Shown one piece after another: positions 1 through 7,311 of a stretch of DNA of 29,646 bases. Position 1 is the first letter of the stretch, and each line of letters opens with the position of its first letter. The position numbers were made by a program, and so were the translations under genes. The stretch comes from Actinomycetes bacterium. Lineage in GTDB: Bacteria > Actinomycetota > Actinomycetes > Prado026. The notes beneath the pieces were generated by a model. It did not search any database. It was not told the origin of the DNA and worked only from the letters and a program-made list of their open reading frames with translations. Location of the stretch: contig JALOLN010000005.1 of assembly GCA_025455945.1 (NCBI GenBank), forward strand, positions 1-29,646, written 5' to 3'.

Positions 1-2838
1 CCACACCCCGAGGCGCTGCGGGCGCTGCTCGCCGTGGCCGACGACAGCCCGTCGGTTGGCATCGTCGGGCCCAAGGTGCTCGGCTGGAGCGACCCGCGCC
101 GTCTCGTCGAGGTGGGCGTGTCGATCAGCGGCAGCGGCCGGCGCGAGACCGGGGTGGACCGCGGGGAGCTCGACCAGGGCCAGCGCGACGGGGTGCACGA
201 CGTGCTCGCCGTGGGCAGTGCGGGACTGCTGGTCCGCCGGGACGTCTGGGACGCCCTCGGCGGGTTCGACGCCGCCCTGCCGCTGTTCCGCGAGGACGTC
301 GACCTCGGCTGGCGGGCCACGCTCGCCGGGCACCGCGTCGTCGTCGCCAGCGACGCCGTCGTCCACCACGCGGAGGCGATGGCCCGGGACCGGCGGGCGC
401 CCGACGCCGCCGGGGGCCACCGGCACCGCGCGGACCGTCGTTCGGCGCTGCACGTGCTGCTGGTGAACGGGTCCGGCCGGTCGCTGCCGTGGCAGTACCT
501 GCGGCTCGCGGTCGGCAGCGTGGTGCGCGCCCTCGGCCTGCTCCTGGCGAAGGTGCCGGGTGAGGCCGCCGACGAGCTCGCCGCCGCGGCCGGGGTGCTC
601 CTGCGCCCGGCAGCGGTGGTGCGGGCCCGCCGGACCCGGGCAGCGAGCCGCGTCCTGCCCGCCCGGGCGGTGCGGTCGCTGCGGCCCTCGCCGCTGTCGG
701 GGCTGCGGGCCGGGCTGGAGGGCGTCGCCGGCCTGACGGCCGGCCGGGGGGAGCTGGCCGCCGGCGGGGCCGGTGCGCTGGAGTCGGGCCCGACCGACGA
801 GGGGATCGACCCGCTGGACGCCCGGCCCGGCGGCCGGGTCCGCTCGGTGCTCACGCGGCCGGCACCGCTGGTGCTGCTGACCCTCGTGCTGCTCGCGCTG
901 GTGGCGTTCCGGGGGCTGCTGTGGGGTGCGGGGCTGCTGCAGGGCGGGGCGCTGCTGCCGGCGCCGGACGGCGCCCAGGAGGTGTGGGCGGCCTACGCCG
1001 CCGCCTGGCACGACGTCGGGGTGGGCAGCCCGCTGGCCGCACCCGCCTACCTCGTCCCGGTCGCGGTGCTGGCGACGCTGCTGCTCGGCAAGGCCTGGCT
1101 GGCCGTCGACGTCCTGCTGCTGCTGGCCGTGCCGCTGGCCGGCCTGGTGGCCTACCTGGTGCTGGGGCGGCTGGTCTCCGGGCGGGCCACGCGCGTCGCG
1201 GCCGCGGTCGGCTACGCGCTGCTCCCGGCGACCACCGGCGCCGTCGCCGCCGGCCGGCTCGGGACGGCGACGCTGGCCTGGCTCGGGCCGCTGGTGGCCT
1301 GGACGGCGGTCCGCGGCCTCGGCGTGCGGGGAACCGACCGGGCCGCGGGCTCGTGGCGGGCCACCTGGGCGGCCGGCCTGCTGCTCGCCGTCGCGGCCGC
1401 CTTCGTGCCCGTCGCGTGGGTGCTCGCGCTGGCGGTCGGCGTCCTGGCCGCGGCGCTGCTCGGGGGGCGGTCGGTCCGCCCGTGGCTGCGGCTGGCCGTG
1501 CTGCTGGCCGTCCCGCTGGTGCTGCTGCTGCCGTGGACGCTGCGGCTGCTCGACGACCCCTCCCTCGTCCTGCTGGAGGCCGGCGCCGCCGACGCCGCGC
1601 TGGCCGACGCCGCGCTGCCCGCCTGGTGGGTGGCGGCGGCCAACCCCGGCGGTCCCGGTGTCCCCCCAGCCTGGGTGACCCTGGGCCTGCTCGTGGCCGC
1701 CCTGGCCGGACTGCTCCGGCGGGACCACCGGCTCGTCGTCGCGGGCGCGTGGGTGGCCGCCCTCGTCGGCCTGGCGGGGGGCCTCGCGCTGTCGCTCGTC
1801 CGGGTCACCCCGCCCGCGACGGGGGAGGCGGTGCCGGTCTGGCCCGGCCCCGCGACGCTGCTGCTCGGCGGCGGGCTGGTGCTCGCCGCCGCGATGGGTG
1901 CCGACGGCGTCCGAGAGCGGCTCGCCGGGTACGGCTTCGGCTGGCGGCAGCCCCTCGCCGGGCTGGTGGCGGTCGCCGCCCTGCTCGCCCCGGTGCTGAT
2001 GGCCGCGGCCTGGGTGTGGCGCGGCGCCGGGGACCCGCTGGAGCGCGCCACCCCGGACGTGCTGCCCGCCTACGTCGTCGCGGTGAGCGACACCTCGGCT
2101 CGGCCGCGGACGCTCGTCGTCGCCGCGCCCTCCGGCGCCGTGGCGTCCTTCGCCCTGGTCCCCGGGCAGGGTCGGCGCCTCGGTGACGCTGAGGTGGCGC
2201 CACCAGCGGAGACGACCCCCGGGCTGGCGGGCCTGGTGTCCGACCTGCTGTCGGGTCGGGCCGACGCGTCCCGGGTCGCGACCCTGGCCGGGTACGGGGT
2301 CGCCTTCGTCGAGCTCGCCGCCCCCGCCGACGCCGACACGGTGCGCACGCTCGACTCCGTGCCGGGCCTGGCCCGGGTCGGAGCGGCGGCCGGCACCTCC
2401 CTGTGGCGGCTGGTCACCCCCGGCGCGCGGGTGACCGTCGTCCCGGCCGAGGGCAGCCCGGTGGCCGTCGACGCCGAGGTGGGCGACCCCCCGACCCGCG
2501 TCGACACCACGGTGCCGGCCACCTCGTCCGGTGGGACGCTGCGGCTAGCCGAGGCCGCCGACCCGGGCTGGCGGGCGCGGCTTGACGACACGGACCTGCG
2601 CACGGTCGACGACGCCGACGGCTGGGCGCAGGCGTTCGCCCTGCCGGCGGGGGGCGGCCGGCTGGAGACGTCCTACGAGGGTGCGCGCACCGGGTGGATG
2701 GTGGCCCAGGCCGTCGCCGTCGGCGCGGTCGTCGTCCTCGCGCTCCCGGCCCGCCGGCGCCGGCCGGAGGACCTGGACGACGGTGCGGAGGCCGCGCCGG
2801 CGGTCGACCAGGCGGAGCGGGTGGAGGCGCCGGCATGA
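1..2838 (+). CDS. Family 2 glycosyltransferase, large membrane protein (5' end outside window)
   Basis: The frame is open to the window edge, so the GTG at 34 is probably not the start and the N-terminal nucleotide-sugar half with its DxD motif lies upstream. What remains opens with the acceptor half of a GT-A domain: GSAGLLVRRDVW, then FREDVDLGWR at about residues 96-105 counted from the window edge. The ED pair is the usual acceptor-side motif of GT2 enzymes. Residues about 285-670 form many hydrophobic segments. A soluble extracytoplasmic-looking domain follows (about 690-880), then a last membrane segment near 898-920 and a basic, acidic-ended tail. The stop overlaps the next start as ATGA, so it is coupled to the DUF5719 gene. 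The role is inferred as transfer of a sugar to a cell-envelope acceptor at the membrane; donor and acceptor are unknown. Family call is firm, pathway is not. Confidence 0.85.
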   Translation, partial: PHPEALRALLAVADDSPSVGIVGPKVLGWSDPRRLVEVGVSISGSGRRETGVDRGELDQGQRDGVHDVLAVGSAGLLVRRDVWDALGGFDAALPLFREDVDLGWRATLAGHRVVVASDAVVHHAEAMARDRRAPDAAGGHRHRADRRSALHVLLVNGSGRSLPWQYLRLAVGSVVRALGLLLAKVPGEAADELAAAAGVLLRPAAVVRARRTRAASRVLPARAVRSLRPSPLSGLRAGLEGVAGLTAGRGELAAGGAGALESGPTDEGIDPLDARPGGRVRSVLTRPAPLVLLTLVLLALVAFRGLLWGAGLLQGGALLPAPDGAQEVWAAYAAAWHDVGVGSPLAAPAYLVPVAVLATLLLGKAWLAVDVLLLLAVPLAGLVAYLVLGRLVSGRATRVAAAVGYALLPATTGAVAAGRLGTATLAWLGPLVAWTAVRGLGVRGTDRAAGSWRATWAAGLLLAVAAAFVPVAWVLALAVGVLAAALLGGRSVRPWLRLAVLLAVPLVLLLPWTLRLLDDPSLVLLEAGAADAALADAALPAWWVAAANPGGPGVPPAWVTLGLLVAALAGLLRRDHRLVVAGAWVAALVGLAGGLALSLVRVTPPATGEAVPVWPGPATLLLGGGLVLAAAMGADGVRERLAGYGFGWRQPLAGLVAVAALLAPVLMAAAWVWRGAGDPLERATPDVLPAYVVAVSDTSARPRTLVVAAPSGAVASFALVPGQGRRLGDAEVAPPAETTPGLAGLVSDLLSGRADASRVATLAGYGVAFVELAAPADADTVRTLDSVPGLARVGAAAGTSLWRLVTPGARVTVVPAEGSPVAVDAEVGDPPTRVDTTVPATSSGGTLRLAEAADPGWRARLDDTDLRTVDDADGWAQAFALPAGGGRLETSYEGARTGWMVAQAVAVGAVVVLALPARRRRPEDLDDGAEAAPAVDQAERVEAPA

Positions 2839-4328
2839 GGATGCTGCGGCCGGGTGCCGCCGCGCTGGTGGTGGGGGCTGTGGTGGCGGCGGCGGTGGGC
2901 CTGGCCGGTGAGGTCGAGCCCGCGGCGGCCCCCGAGCCGGTCGCCGTGTCGGTCCCGGTCGAGCAGGCCACGCTGGTGTGCCCCGGCGTGGCGTCGGTCC
3001 AGGGGGTCTCCACCGCGGTGGTCTCCGCGGCGGCACCGGTCGCGGGCCCCGGCACGCTGCGCCTGGACGTCCTGGGCGCGGACCCGGCCGGTGCCCCGCT
3101 GGCGACTGCTCCCGCGGGCGCGAGCACGCTGCGCTACCAGGCCCCCGTGGGCGCGAGCCGCACCCTCGTCCTCAGGGGGACCGGCACCCTCGCCCAGGGG
3201 CTCACCGGCACCGTGGCGACGCGGGCCGAGTCAGGGGCGGGCCGGGGGCTGTTGTCGGTGGCCTGCACGCCGCCCGCGGCGGACCGCTGGTTCGTGGGCG
3301 CGGGGGCCCTCGTGGGGCAGCGCGCGAGCATCCACCTCACCAACGTCGACGCGGCGCCCGCGGCCGTCGACGTCGTCCTCTACGGCAGCAAGGGGCCGCA
3401 GCGGCCGACCGCCGCCCAGGGCGTGCTGGTGGCGCCGGGCGCACAGGTCGTGCTGCCGGTCGACGCGCTGGTCCCCGGGGAGGCCGCGACCGCCATCCAC
3501 GTGGTCACCCGGTCGGGGCGGGTGTCCTCCGCCGTGCTGGACACCCAGGTGGCCGGGCTCGACCCGAGAGGGCTGGACTGGGTCCCCGCGGCGGCCGCAC
3601 CGGCGACGACGGTGGTCGTGCCCGGCGTTCCCGGCGACGGTGACGCGCGCCGCACGCTGCAGCTGGTCGCCCCCGGGGAGTCCGACGCCACCGTCCAGGT
3701 CCGGCTCGTCACGACCGAGGGGACGATCGCCCCCGTAGGGCTGGAGACCCTGGAGGTGCCCGCCGGACAGCTGTTCTCGCTCGCCCTGGACGAGATTGCC
3801 GCGACCGGTCCCTTCGCCGTCCAGCTCGACGCCGACCAGCCCATCGTGGCGGGGGTCCGGATCGTGCGGGCGCCCAGCGGCGCGATCCCGGACGTCGCCT
3901 TCGCCGCGGGAGCCCCCGCGCTCGCCGGCCCGGCGGTGGTCACCGAGGCGCCGCGCACGGGCACGGTGACGACGACGCTGCTGCTGAGTGCGACCGGGGC
4001 GGCCGACGCCGTGGTCAGCGTGGCCGGGGCAAAGGCCGGCGAGCCGCTGACCGGGGCGCTGTCGGTGACGGTGCCCGCCGGTCAAACGCTCGCGGTCGCG
4101 CTGGGCAGCGCCGCCGGACCATGGATGGTCGTGACCCCCGTGGCCGGGACCGGGTCCGTGCACGCCGGCTGGGTCCGCGCCGAGGCGGGGGCCCGCGGCC
4201 CGCTCCTGACGGCCCAGCCGCTGGCCAGCGCACCGGTGTCCGTCGAGGTGCCCGCCGCGAGGCCCGACCCGGCCGCCGGCTTCGCAGGCCGCGGCCCCAC
4301 CCCCGCTGGCCCCACCCCCTCCCCATGA
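2835..4328 (+). CDS. DUF5719 family exported protein
   Basis: The protein has 497 residues from the ATG at 2835, whose ATGA overlaps the stop of the glycosyltransferase; this coupling decides the start over a longer in-frame opening at 2694. The N-terminus is MRMLRPG followed by an Ala/Val-rich hydrophobic stretch to about residue 25, a signal peptide or single anchor. The rest is Ala/Val/Gly-rich beta-type sequence without recognised catalytic motifs, consistent with tandem immunoglobulin-like or beta-sandwich domains outside the membrane. The Pro-rich C-terminus ends in TPAGPTPSP. Actinobacterial DUF5719 proteins are typically encoded beside this type of glycosyltransferase. A shared envelope role is inferred from coupling only; biochemical function is unknown. 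Confidence 0.75.
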   Translation: MRMLRPGAAALVVGAVVAAAVGLAGEVEPAAAPEPVAVSVPVEQATLVCPGVASVQGVSTAVVSAAAPVAGPGTLRLDVLGADPAGAPLATAPAGASTLRYQAPVGASRTLVLRGTGTLAQGLTGTVATRAESGAGRGLLSVACTPPAADRWFVGAGALVGQRASIHLTNVDAAPAAVDVVLYGSKGPQRPTAAQGVLVAPGAQVVLPVDALVPGEAATAIHVVTRSGRVSSAVLDTQVAGLDPRGLDWVPAAAAPATTVVVPGVPGDGDARRTLQLVAPGESDATVQVRLVTTEGTIAPVGLETLEVPAGQLFSLALDEIAATGPFAVQLDADQPIVAGVRIVRAPSGAIPDVAFAAGAPALAGPAVVTEAPRTGTVTTTLLLSATGAADAVVSVAGAKAGEPLTGALSVTVPAGQTLAVALGSAAGPWMVVTPVAGTGSVHAGWVRAEAGARGPLLTAQPLASAPVSVEVPAARPDPAAGFAGRGPTPAGPTPSP

Positions 4329-4340
4329 TCGAAGGACGCC

Positions 4341-4362
4341 CTCTCGGTGCAGCGGCCGAGAG
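4341..4362. terminator. Hairpin between convergent genes, probable bidirectional terminator
   Basis: A perfect 7-bp inverted repeat, CTCTCGG (4341-4347) and CCGAGAG (4356-4362), surrounds an 8-base loop, with imperfect pairing continuing outward. It lies in the 52-base gap between the stop of the DUF5719 gene and the stop of the minus-strand gene. There is no clear T tract on either side, so the mechanism is uncertain. Confidence 0.5.
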
Positions 4363-4380
4363 CGCTTCCCTGGATCTTGG

Positions 4381-4839
4381 TCAGTCCTCGCCGTAGTCCG
4401 GGTCCACCTGCTCGGGGCCCAGGCCCAGCAGGTCGGCCACCTGCTCCACGACGACGTCGTTCACCAGCGCACTGCGCTCCGTGCCCGTCGGGGCCCGCAG
4501 CTCCAGCGGTCGGCGGTACACGACCACCCGCGCCGGCCGCCCCGGCCCGGCCGGCTCGTTGCGGGCCAGCGGCACCGGGTCGACGGGGTCGAGCAGCGCC
4601 TCGGGCTCGGTCGGCGGGACCTCCTCGACGGCGAACTCGACGCCGTCCAGCCGTGGGCCGAGCCGGCGCTCGATCCGCTCGACGGCGTCGAGCACGAGGT
4701 CGTCGAAACGCTCCTGCCGGGACCGGGTGAGCGGGAGGCCGTCCGGCGCCAGCGGCCCGCGCAGCCCGCGGCCGTGCCGGTCCCGGCGCCGGCCGGGCCG
4801 CCCGGGCGGGTCGGGTCGGGTCCCACGCAGCCGACGCAC
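4381..4839 (-). CDS. Metallopeptidase-like (zincin fold, PF06262-type) protein lacking HExxH
   Basis: This is a 152-residue product from the GTG at 4839; in-frame upstream starts at 4932 and 4977 would add a low-complexity tail and run into the DUF3499 promoter. It opens with a basic region and RHGRGLRGPLAP, then ERFDDLVLDAVERIERR, typical of the actinobacterial 'metallopeptidase family' next to DUF3499 (compare Rv3259). The C-terminal helix that carries HExxH in true zincins reads VNDVVVEQVADLLGL here, so the zinc-binding histidines are absent. The tail is acidic (DPDYGED). It is therefore probably not a protease despite the family name. It is divergent from DUF3499 and convergent with DUF5719. 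Confidence 0.72.
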   Translation of the reverse strand: MRRLRGTRPDPPGRPGRRRDRHGRGLRGPLAPDGLPLTRSRQERFDDLVLDAVERIERRLGPRLDGVEFAVEEVPPTEPEALLDPVDPVPLARNEPAGPGRPARVVVYRRPLELRAPTGTERSALVNDVVVEQVADLLGLGPEQVDPDYGED

Positions 4840-4953
4840 GCACCCAGCGTAGGCCGCGGCCGAGGTGGCGGAGCCGCCGTCCGGGCTGCGGGGCGGCAGC
4901 GGGGCGGCAGCGGGGGCGGCGTGCCGCTGCATCCCCCCGCCCGAGCCGGCCGG

Positions 4954-4959
4954 TAGGTT
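4954..4959 (+). promoter_or_regulatory. -10-like TAGGTT, candidate leaderless promoter of the DUF3499 gene
   Basis: TAGGTT lies exactly 7 bases before the GTG at 4967. This fits the TANNNT-N6/7-start arrangement of leaderless actinobacterial transcripts. No convincing -35 is visible and there is no Shine-Dalgarno between it and the start. Confidence 0.45.
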
Positions 4960-4966
4960 CACCGTC

Positions 4967-5338
4967 GTGGGTCCCATCCGACGCTGCTCGCGGACCGCGT
5001 GCGGCCAGCCGGCCGTTGCGACGCTGACCTACGTGTACGCCGAGTCCACGGCGGTGCTCGGGCCACTGGCCACCTACGCCGAGCCGCACTGCTACGACCT
5101 GTGCCAGACGCACAGCGAGCGGCTCACCGCCCCGCGCGGCTGGGAGGTCGTCCGGCTGGCCCCGGACCCGGGCGCGCTGCTGCCGTCCAGCGACGACCTC
5201 GAGGCCCTGGCGGACGCCGTGCGCGAGGCGGCCCGCCCGCCCGCGCCCCAGCCGGCGGCCGAGGCCGTCGGGGCCACGGCGAGCCCGGGTCTCGGCCGAC
5301 GCGGCCACCTGCGGGTGCTGCGCTCGCCCGAGTCCTGA
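4967..5338 (+). CDS. DUF3499 family protein, probable zinc-binding
   Basis: The 123-residue product starts at the GTG at 4967, giving the family N-terminus (MGPIRRCSRTACGQPAVATL). The conserved core runs to about residue 62 and includes YAESTAVLGPLATYAEPH, DLCQTH and LTAPRGWEVVR. Cys7, Cys12, Cys42, Cys46 and His41/His49 could form a zinc site. The remaining C-terminal half is a variable Ala/Pro-rich region. A longer opening at 4865 translates GC-rich intergenic sequence and is rejected. The equivalent M. tuberculosis gene is Rv3258c, also between the metallopeptidase-like gene and the phosphomannomutase gene. Function unknown. Confidence 0.85.
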   Translation: MGPIRRCSRTACGQPAVATLTYVYAESTAVLGPLATYAEPHCYDLCQTHSERLTAPRGWEVVRLAPDPGALLPSSDDLEALADAVREAARPPAPQPAAEAVGATASPGLGRRGHLRVLRSPES

Positions 5339-5404
5339 CCCTCGCACAGGCTGTCCGAATTGACCTAGAAACGCCCTGTCCTCAAGGCGTTCGCGGGCTG
5401 CTGC

Positions 5405-5424
5405 CGATGACAGTCCCGTCATCG
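5405..5424. repeat. 7-bp inverted repeat upstream of the zinc-ribbon gene
   Basis: CGATGAC (5405-5411) and GTCATCG (5418-5424) flank a 6-base spacer, 22 bases before the GTG at 5447. A second, weaker pair (AACGCC 5370-5375 and GGCGTT 5386-5391) lies just upstream. Together they occupy the 108-base gap after DUF3499, as an operator or as small hairpins. No regulator can be assigned. Confidence 0.4.
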
Positions 5425-5446
5425 TCGTCACCCGTCTGGAGTAGCC

Positions 5447-5707
5447 GTGTCCCCCCGCCGCTCGCGCAGCGCCCGCACCCCGTCCGCCCCTGCCGCCCTG
5501 GGATCGCTGACCCAGCCGGGCGCTCTGGTCGGGGTGGCCTGCCGCGTCTGCGGCAGCTCCCGGGTCACCCGGCTGGCCATGACGCTCACCGACGGCACCC
5601 CGGTGGAGTTCACCTCCTGCCACCGCTGCGAGCACCGCAGCTGGGTCGGCGACGGCCGGTCCCTGGGCCGGGCAGAGGTGCTGGACCGGACCCGCAAGCT
5701 CACCTGA
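5447..5707 (+). CDS. Small zinc-ribbon protein
   Basis: This is an 86-residue protein with a GTG start preceded by GGAG at 5438-5441. A basic Ser/Arg/Pro-rich N-terminus is followed by two CxxC knuckles (Cys32-Cys35 and Cys58-Cys61, then His63) separated by a beta-type stretch, TRLAMTLTDGTPVEF, as in one four-cysteine zinc ribbon. The C-terminus is charged (GRAEVLDRTRKLT). The codon pattern matches its neighbours and it lies between DUF3499 and the phosphomannomutase in the same direction. Nucleic-acid or protein binding is plausible, but no partner is evident. Confidence 0.75.
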   Translation: MSPRRSRSARTPSAPAALGSLTQPGALVGVACRVCGSSRVTRLAMTLTDGTPVEFTSCHRCEHRSWVGDGRSLGRAEVLDRTRKLT

Positions 5708-5717
5708 GGATCGCCGG

Positions 5718-5723
5718 TAGGCT
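5718..5723 (+). promoter_or_regulatory. -10-like TAGGCT, candidate leaderless promoter of the phosphomannomutase operon
   Basis: TAGGCT is followed by 6 bases and then the ATG at 5730. There is no Shine-Dalgarno at a usable distance, so the first gene of the operon may be translated from a leaderless transcript. No clear -35 is visible. Confidence 0.45.
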
Positions 5724-5729
5724 CGCGCC

Positions 5730-7097
5730 ATGCCGGACCCGGGCCTCGTCTTCAAGGCGTACGACGTCCGGGGCACCTATCCCGACCAGATCGACGAGTC
5801 CCTCGCCCGGGCCGTGGGCGCCGCGTTCGTCCGCGTGGTGGGGGCCACGGGGGGCCGGGTCGTCGTCGGGCACGACATGCGCCCCAGCAGCCCGGCCCTG
5901 GTGGCCGCGTTCAGTGCGGGGGCGACCGGTCAGGGGGCGGACGTCGTCCAGGTCGGCCTGGTGTCGACCGACGCGCTGTACTTCGCCTCCGGACGGCTCG
6001 CCGCACCCGGCGCGATGTTCACCGCCAGCCACAACCCGGCTCAGTACAACGGGATCAAGCTGTGCCGGGCCGGGGCTGCCCCCGTCGGGCAGGACACCGG
6101 CCTCGCCGAGATCCGCGAGCTGGTCGAGCAGGGCGTGCCGGCGCACCCCGGCCCGCCCGGCGCAGTGACCGAGCGTGACGTGCTGGCGGACTACGCCGCC
6201 TACCTCACCGGTCTCGTCGACCTGTCCGCCGGGCGTCCGCTCACGGTCGTTGTGGACGCCGGGAACGGGATGGCCGGGCGCACCGTGCCGGTGGTGCTGG
6301 CCGGGCTGCCGCTCACGGTGGTCCCGCTGTACTTCGAGCTCGACGGGACGTTCCCCCACCACGAGGCGAACCCCATCGAGCCGGCCAACCTGCGCGACCT
6401 GCAGGCAGCCGTCGTGGCCCACGGTGCGGACCTCGGGCTGGCCTTCGACGGTGACGCCGACCGGTGCTTCGTCGTCGACGAGACCGGCGCCGTCGTGTCG
6501 CCGTCCACGCTGACCGGGCTCATCGCGGCCCGTGAGCTGGCCCGGCACCCCGGAGACACCGTGATCCACAACCTCATCACCTCGCGGGCGGTCCCCGAGG
6601 TGGTCCGCGAGAACGGTGGCCAGCCGCTGCGCACCCGGGTGGGCCACTCGTTCATCAAGGCCGTCATGGCGCAGACCGGTGCCGTCTTCGGCGGCGAGCA
6701 CTCCGGGCACTTCTACTTCCGGGACTTCTGGCGCGCCGACTCCGGGATGCTCGCCGCGCTGCATGTCCTGGCTGCGCTCGGCGCCGCGCCCGCCGGGACG
6801 CCGCTGTCGGCGCTGCTGGCGCCCTACGACCGCTACGTCGCTTCGGGGGAGGTCAACTCCACGGTCGCGGACGTCGCCGCCACGACCACGGCCGTCGAGG
6901 CCGCCTACGCCGGCCGCCCGGACCTCGAGCTGGACCACCTCGACGGGCTCACCGTCAGCGGCCCCCTGTGGTGGTTCAACCTGCGCCCGTCGAACACCGA
7001 GCCGCTGCTCCGCCTCAACGTCGAGGCCGGGGACGTCGCGACCATGGAGCGCGTCCGTGACGACGTGCTCACCATCGTCCGGGGAGGACAGCCGTGA
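5730..7097 (+). CDS. manB: Phosphomannomutase/phosphoglucomutase
   Basis: A 455-residue, full-length alpha-D-phosphohexomutase. It interconverts mannose-6-phosphate and mannose-1-phosphate (often also the glucose phosphates), giving the precursor of GDP-mannose for polysaccharides, glycolipids and protein mannosylation. All four active-site elements are present: TASHNP with the phosphoserine at Ser100, the metal loop DGDADR at 240-245, the sugar-binding loop GGEHSG around 321-326, and the phosphate-binding RPSNTEP from Arg419. The product is cytoplasmic. It is the first gene of a five-gene operon and its stop overlaps the next start (GTGA). Rv3257c is the syntenic counterpart. Confidence 0.95.
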   Translation: MPDPGLVFKAYDVRGTYPDQIDESLARAVGAAFVRVVGATGGRVVVGHDMRPSSPALVAAFSAGATGQGADVVQVGLVSTDALYFASGRLAAPGAMFTASHNPAQYNGIKLCRAGAAPVGQDTGLAEIRELVEQGVPAHPGPPGAVTERDVLADYAAYLTGLVDLSAGRPLTVVVDAGNGMAGRTVPVVLAGLPLTVVPLYFELDGTFPHHEANPIEPANLRDLQAAVVAHGADLGLAFDGDADRCFVVDETGAVVSPSTLTGLIAARELARHPGDTVIHNLITSRAVPEVVRENGGQPLRTRVGHSFIKAVMAQTGAVFGGEHSGHFYFRDFWRADSGMLAALHVLAALGAAPAGTPLSALLAPYDRYVASGEVNSTVADVAATTTAVEAAYAGRPDLELDHLDGLTVSGPLWWFNLRPSNTEPLLRLNVEAGDVATMERVRDDVLTIVRGGQP

Positions 7098-7294
7098 ACC
7101 TCGACCCGCTGCTGCTGGAGATCCTGGCCTGTCCCTGCGAGCGGCACGAGCCCGTGGCGCCCGACGAGGCCCGCCAGTCGCTGGTGTGCACCTACTGCCA
7201 CACCGCCTTCCCGGTCCGCGACGACATCCCGGTGATGCTGCTCGACGAGGCGGAGCCCGGCCCGGCCGGTATCGGCCGGGCGCCCGCGTCCTGA
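7094..7294 (+). CDS. Trm112 family small zinc protein
   Basis: The 66-residue protein starts at a GTG that overlaps the previous stop by four bases, with GGGGAGGA at 7081-7088 as ribosome binding site. The fold is recognisable from LLEILACPC, SLVCTYCHTAFPVRDDIPVML, with Cys13, Cys15, Cys32 and Cys35 as likely zinc ligands. The first knuckle is CPC rather than the more usual CPxC. Trm112 proteins elsewhere activate methyltransferases; bacterial members inside sugar-phosphate operons have no established partner. The Ala/Gly/Pro tail is not conserved-looking. Confidence 0.87.
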   Translation: MNLDPLLLEILACPCERHEPVAPDEARQSLVCTYCHTAFPVRDDIPVMLLDEAEPGPAGIGRAPAS

Positions 7295-7311
7295 CGGCCG
7301 GGACCACGCCG

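Noticed and set aside
4840..4977. Longer N-terminus for the zincin-like gene (starts at 4932 or 4977)
   Set aside because: The added residues are low complexity and would overlap the DUF3499 promoter and start; the family length fits the GTG at 4839.
4082..5776. Minus-strand open frame of about 564 codons across DUF5719, the zincin gene and DUF3499
   Set aside because: Crosses three genes in both directions with no motif; the real minus-strand gene is 4381-4839 in another frame.
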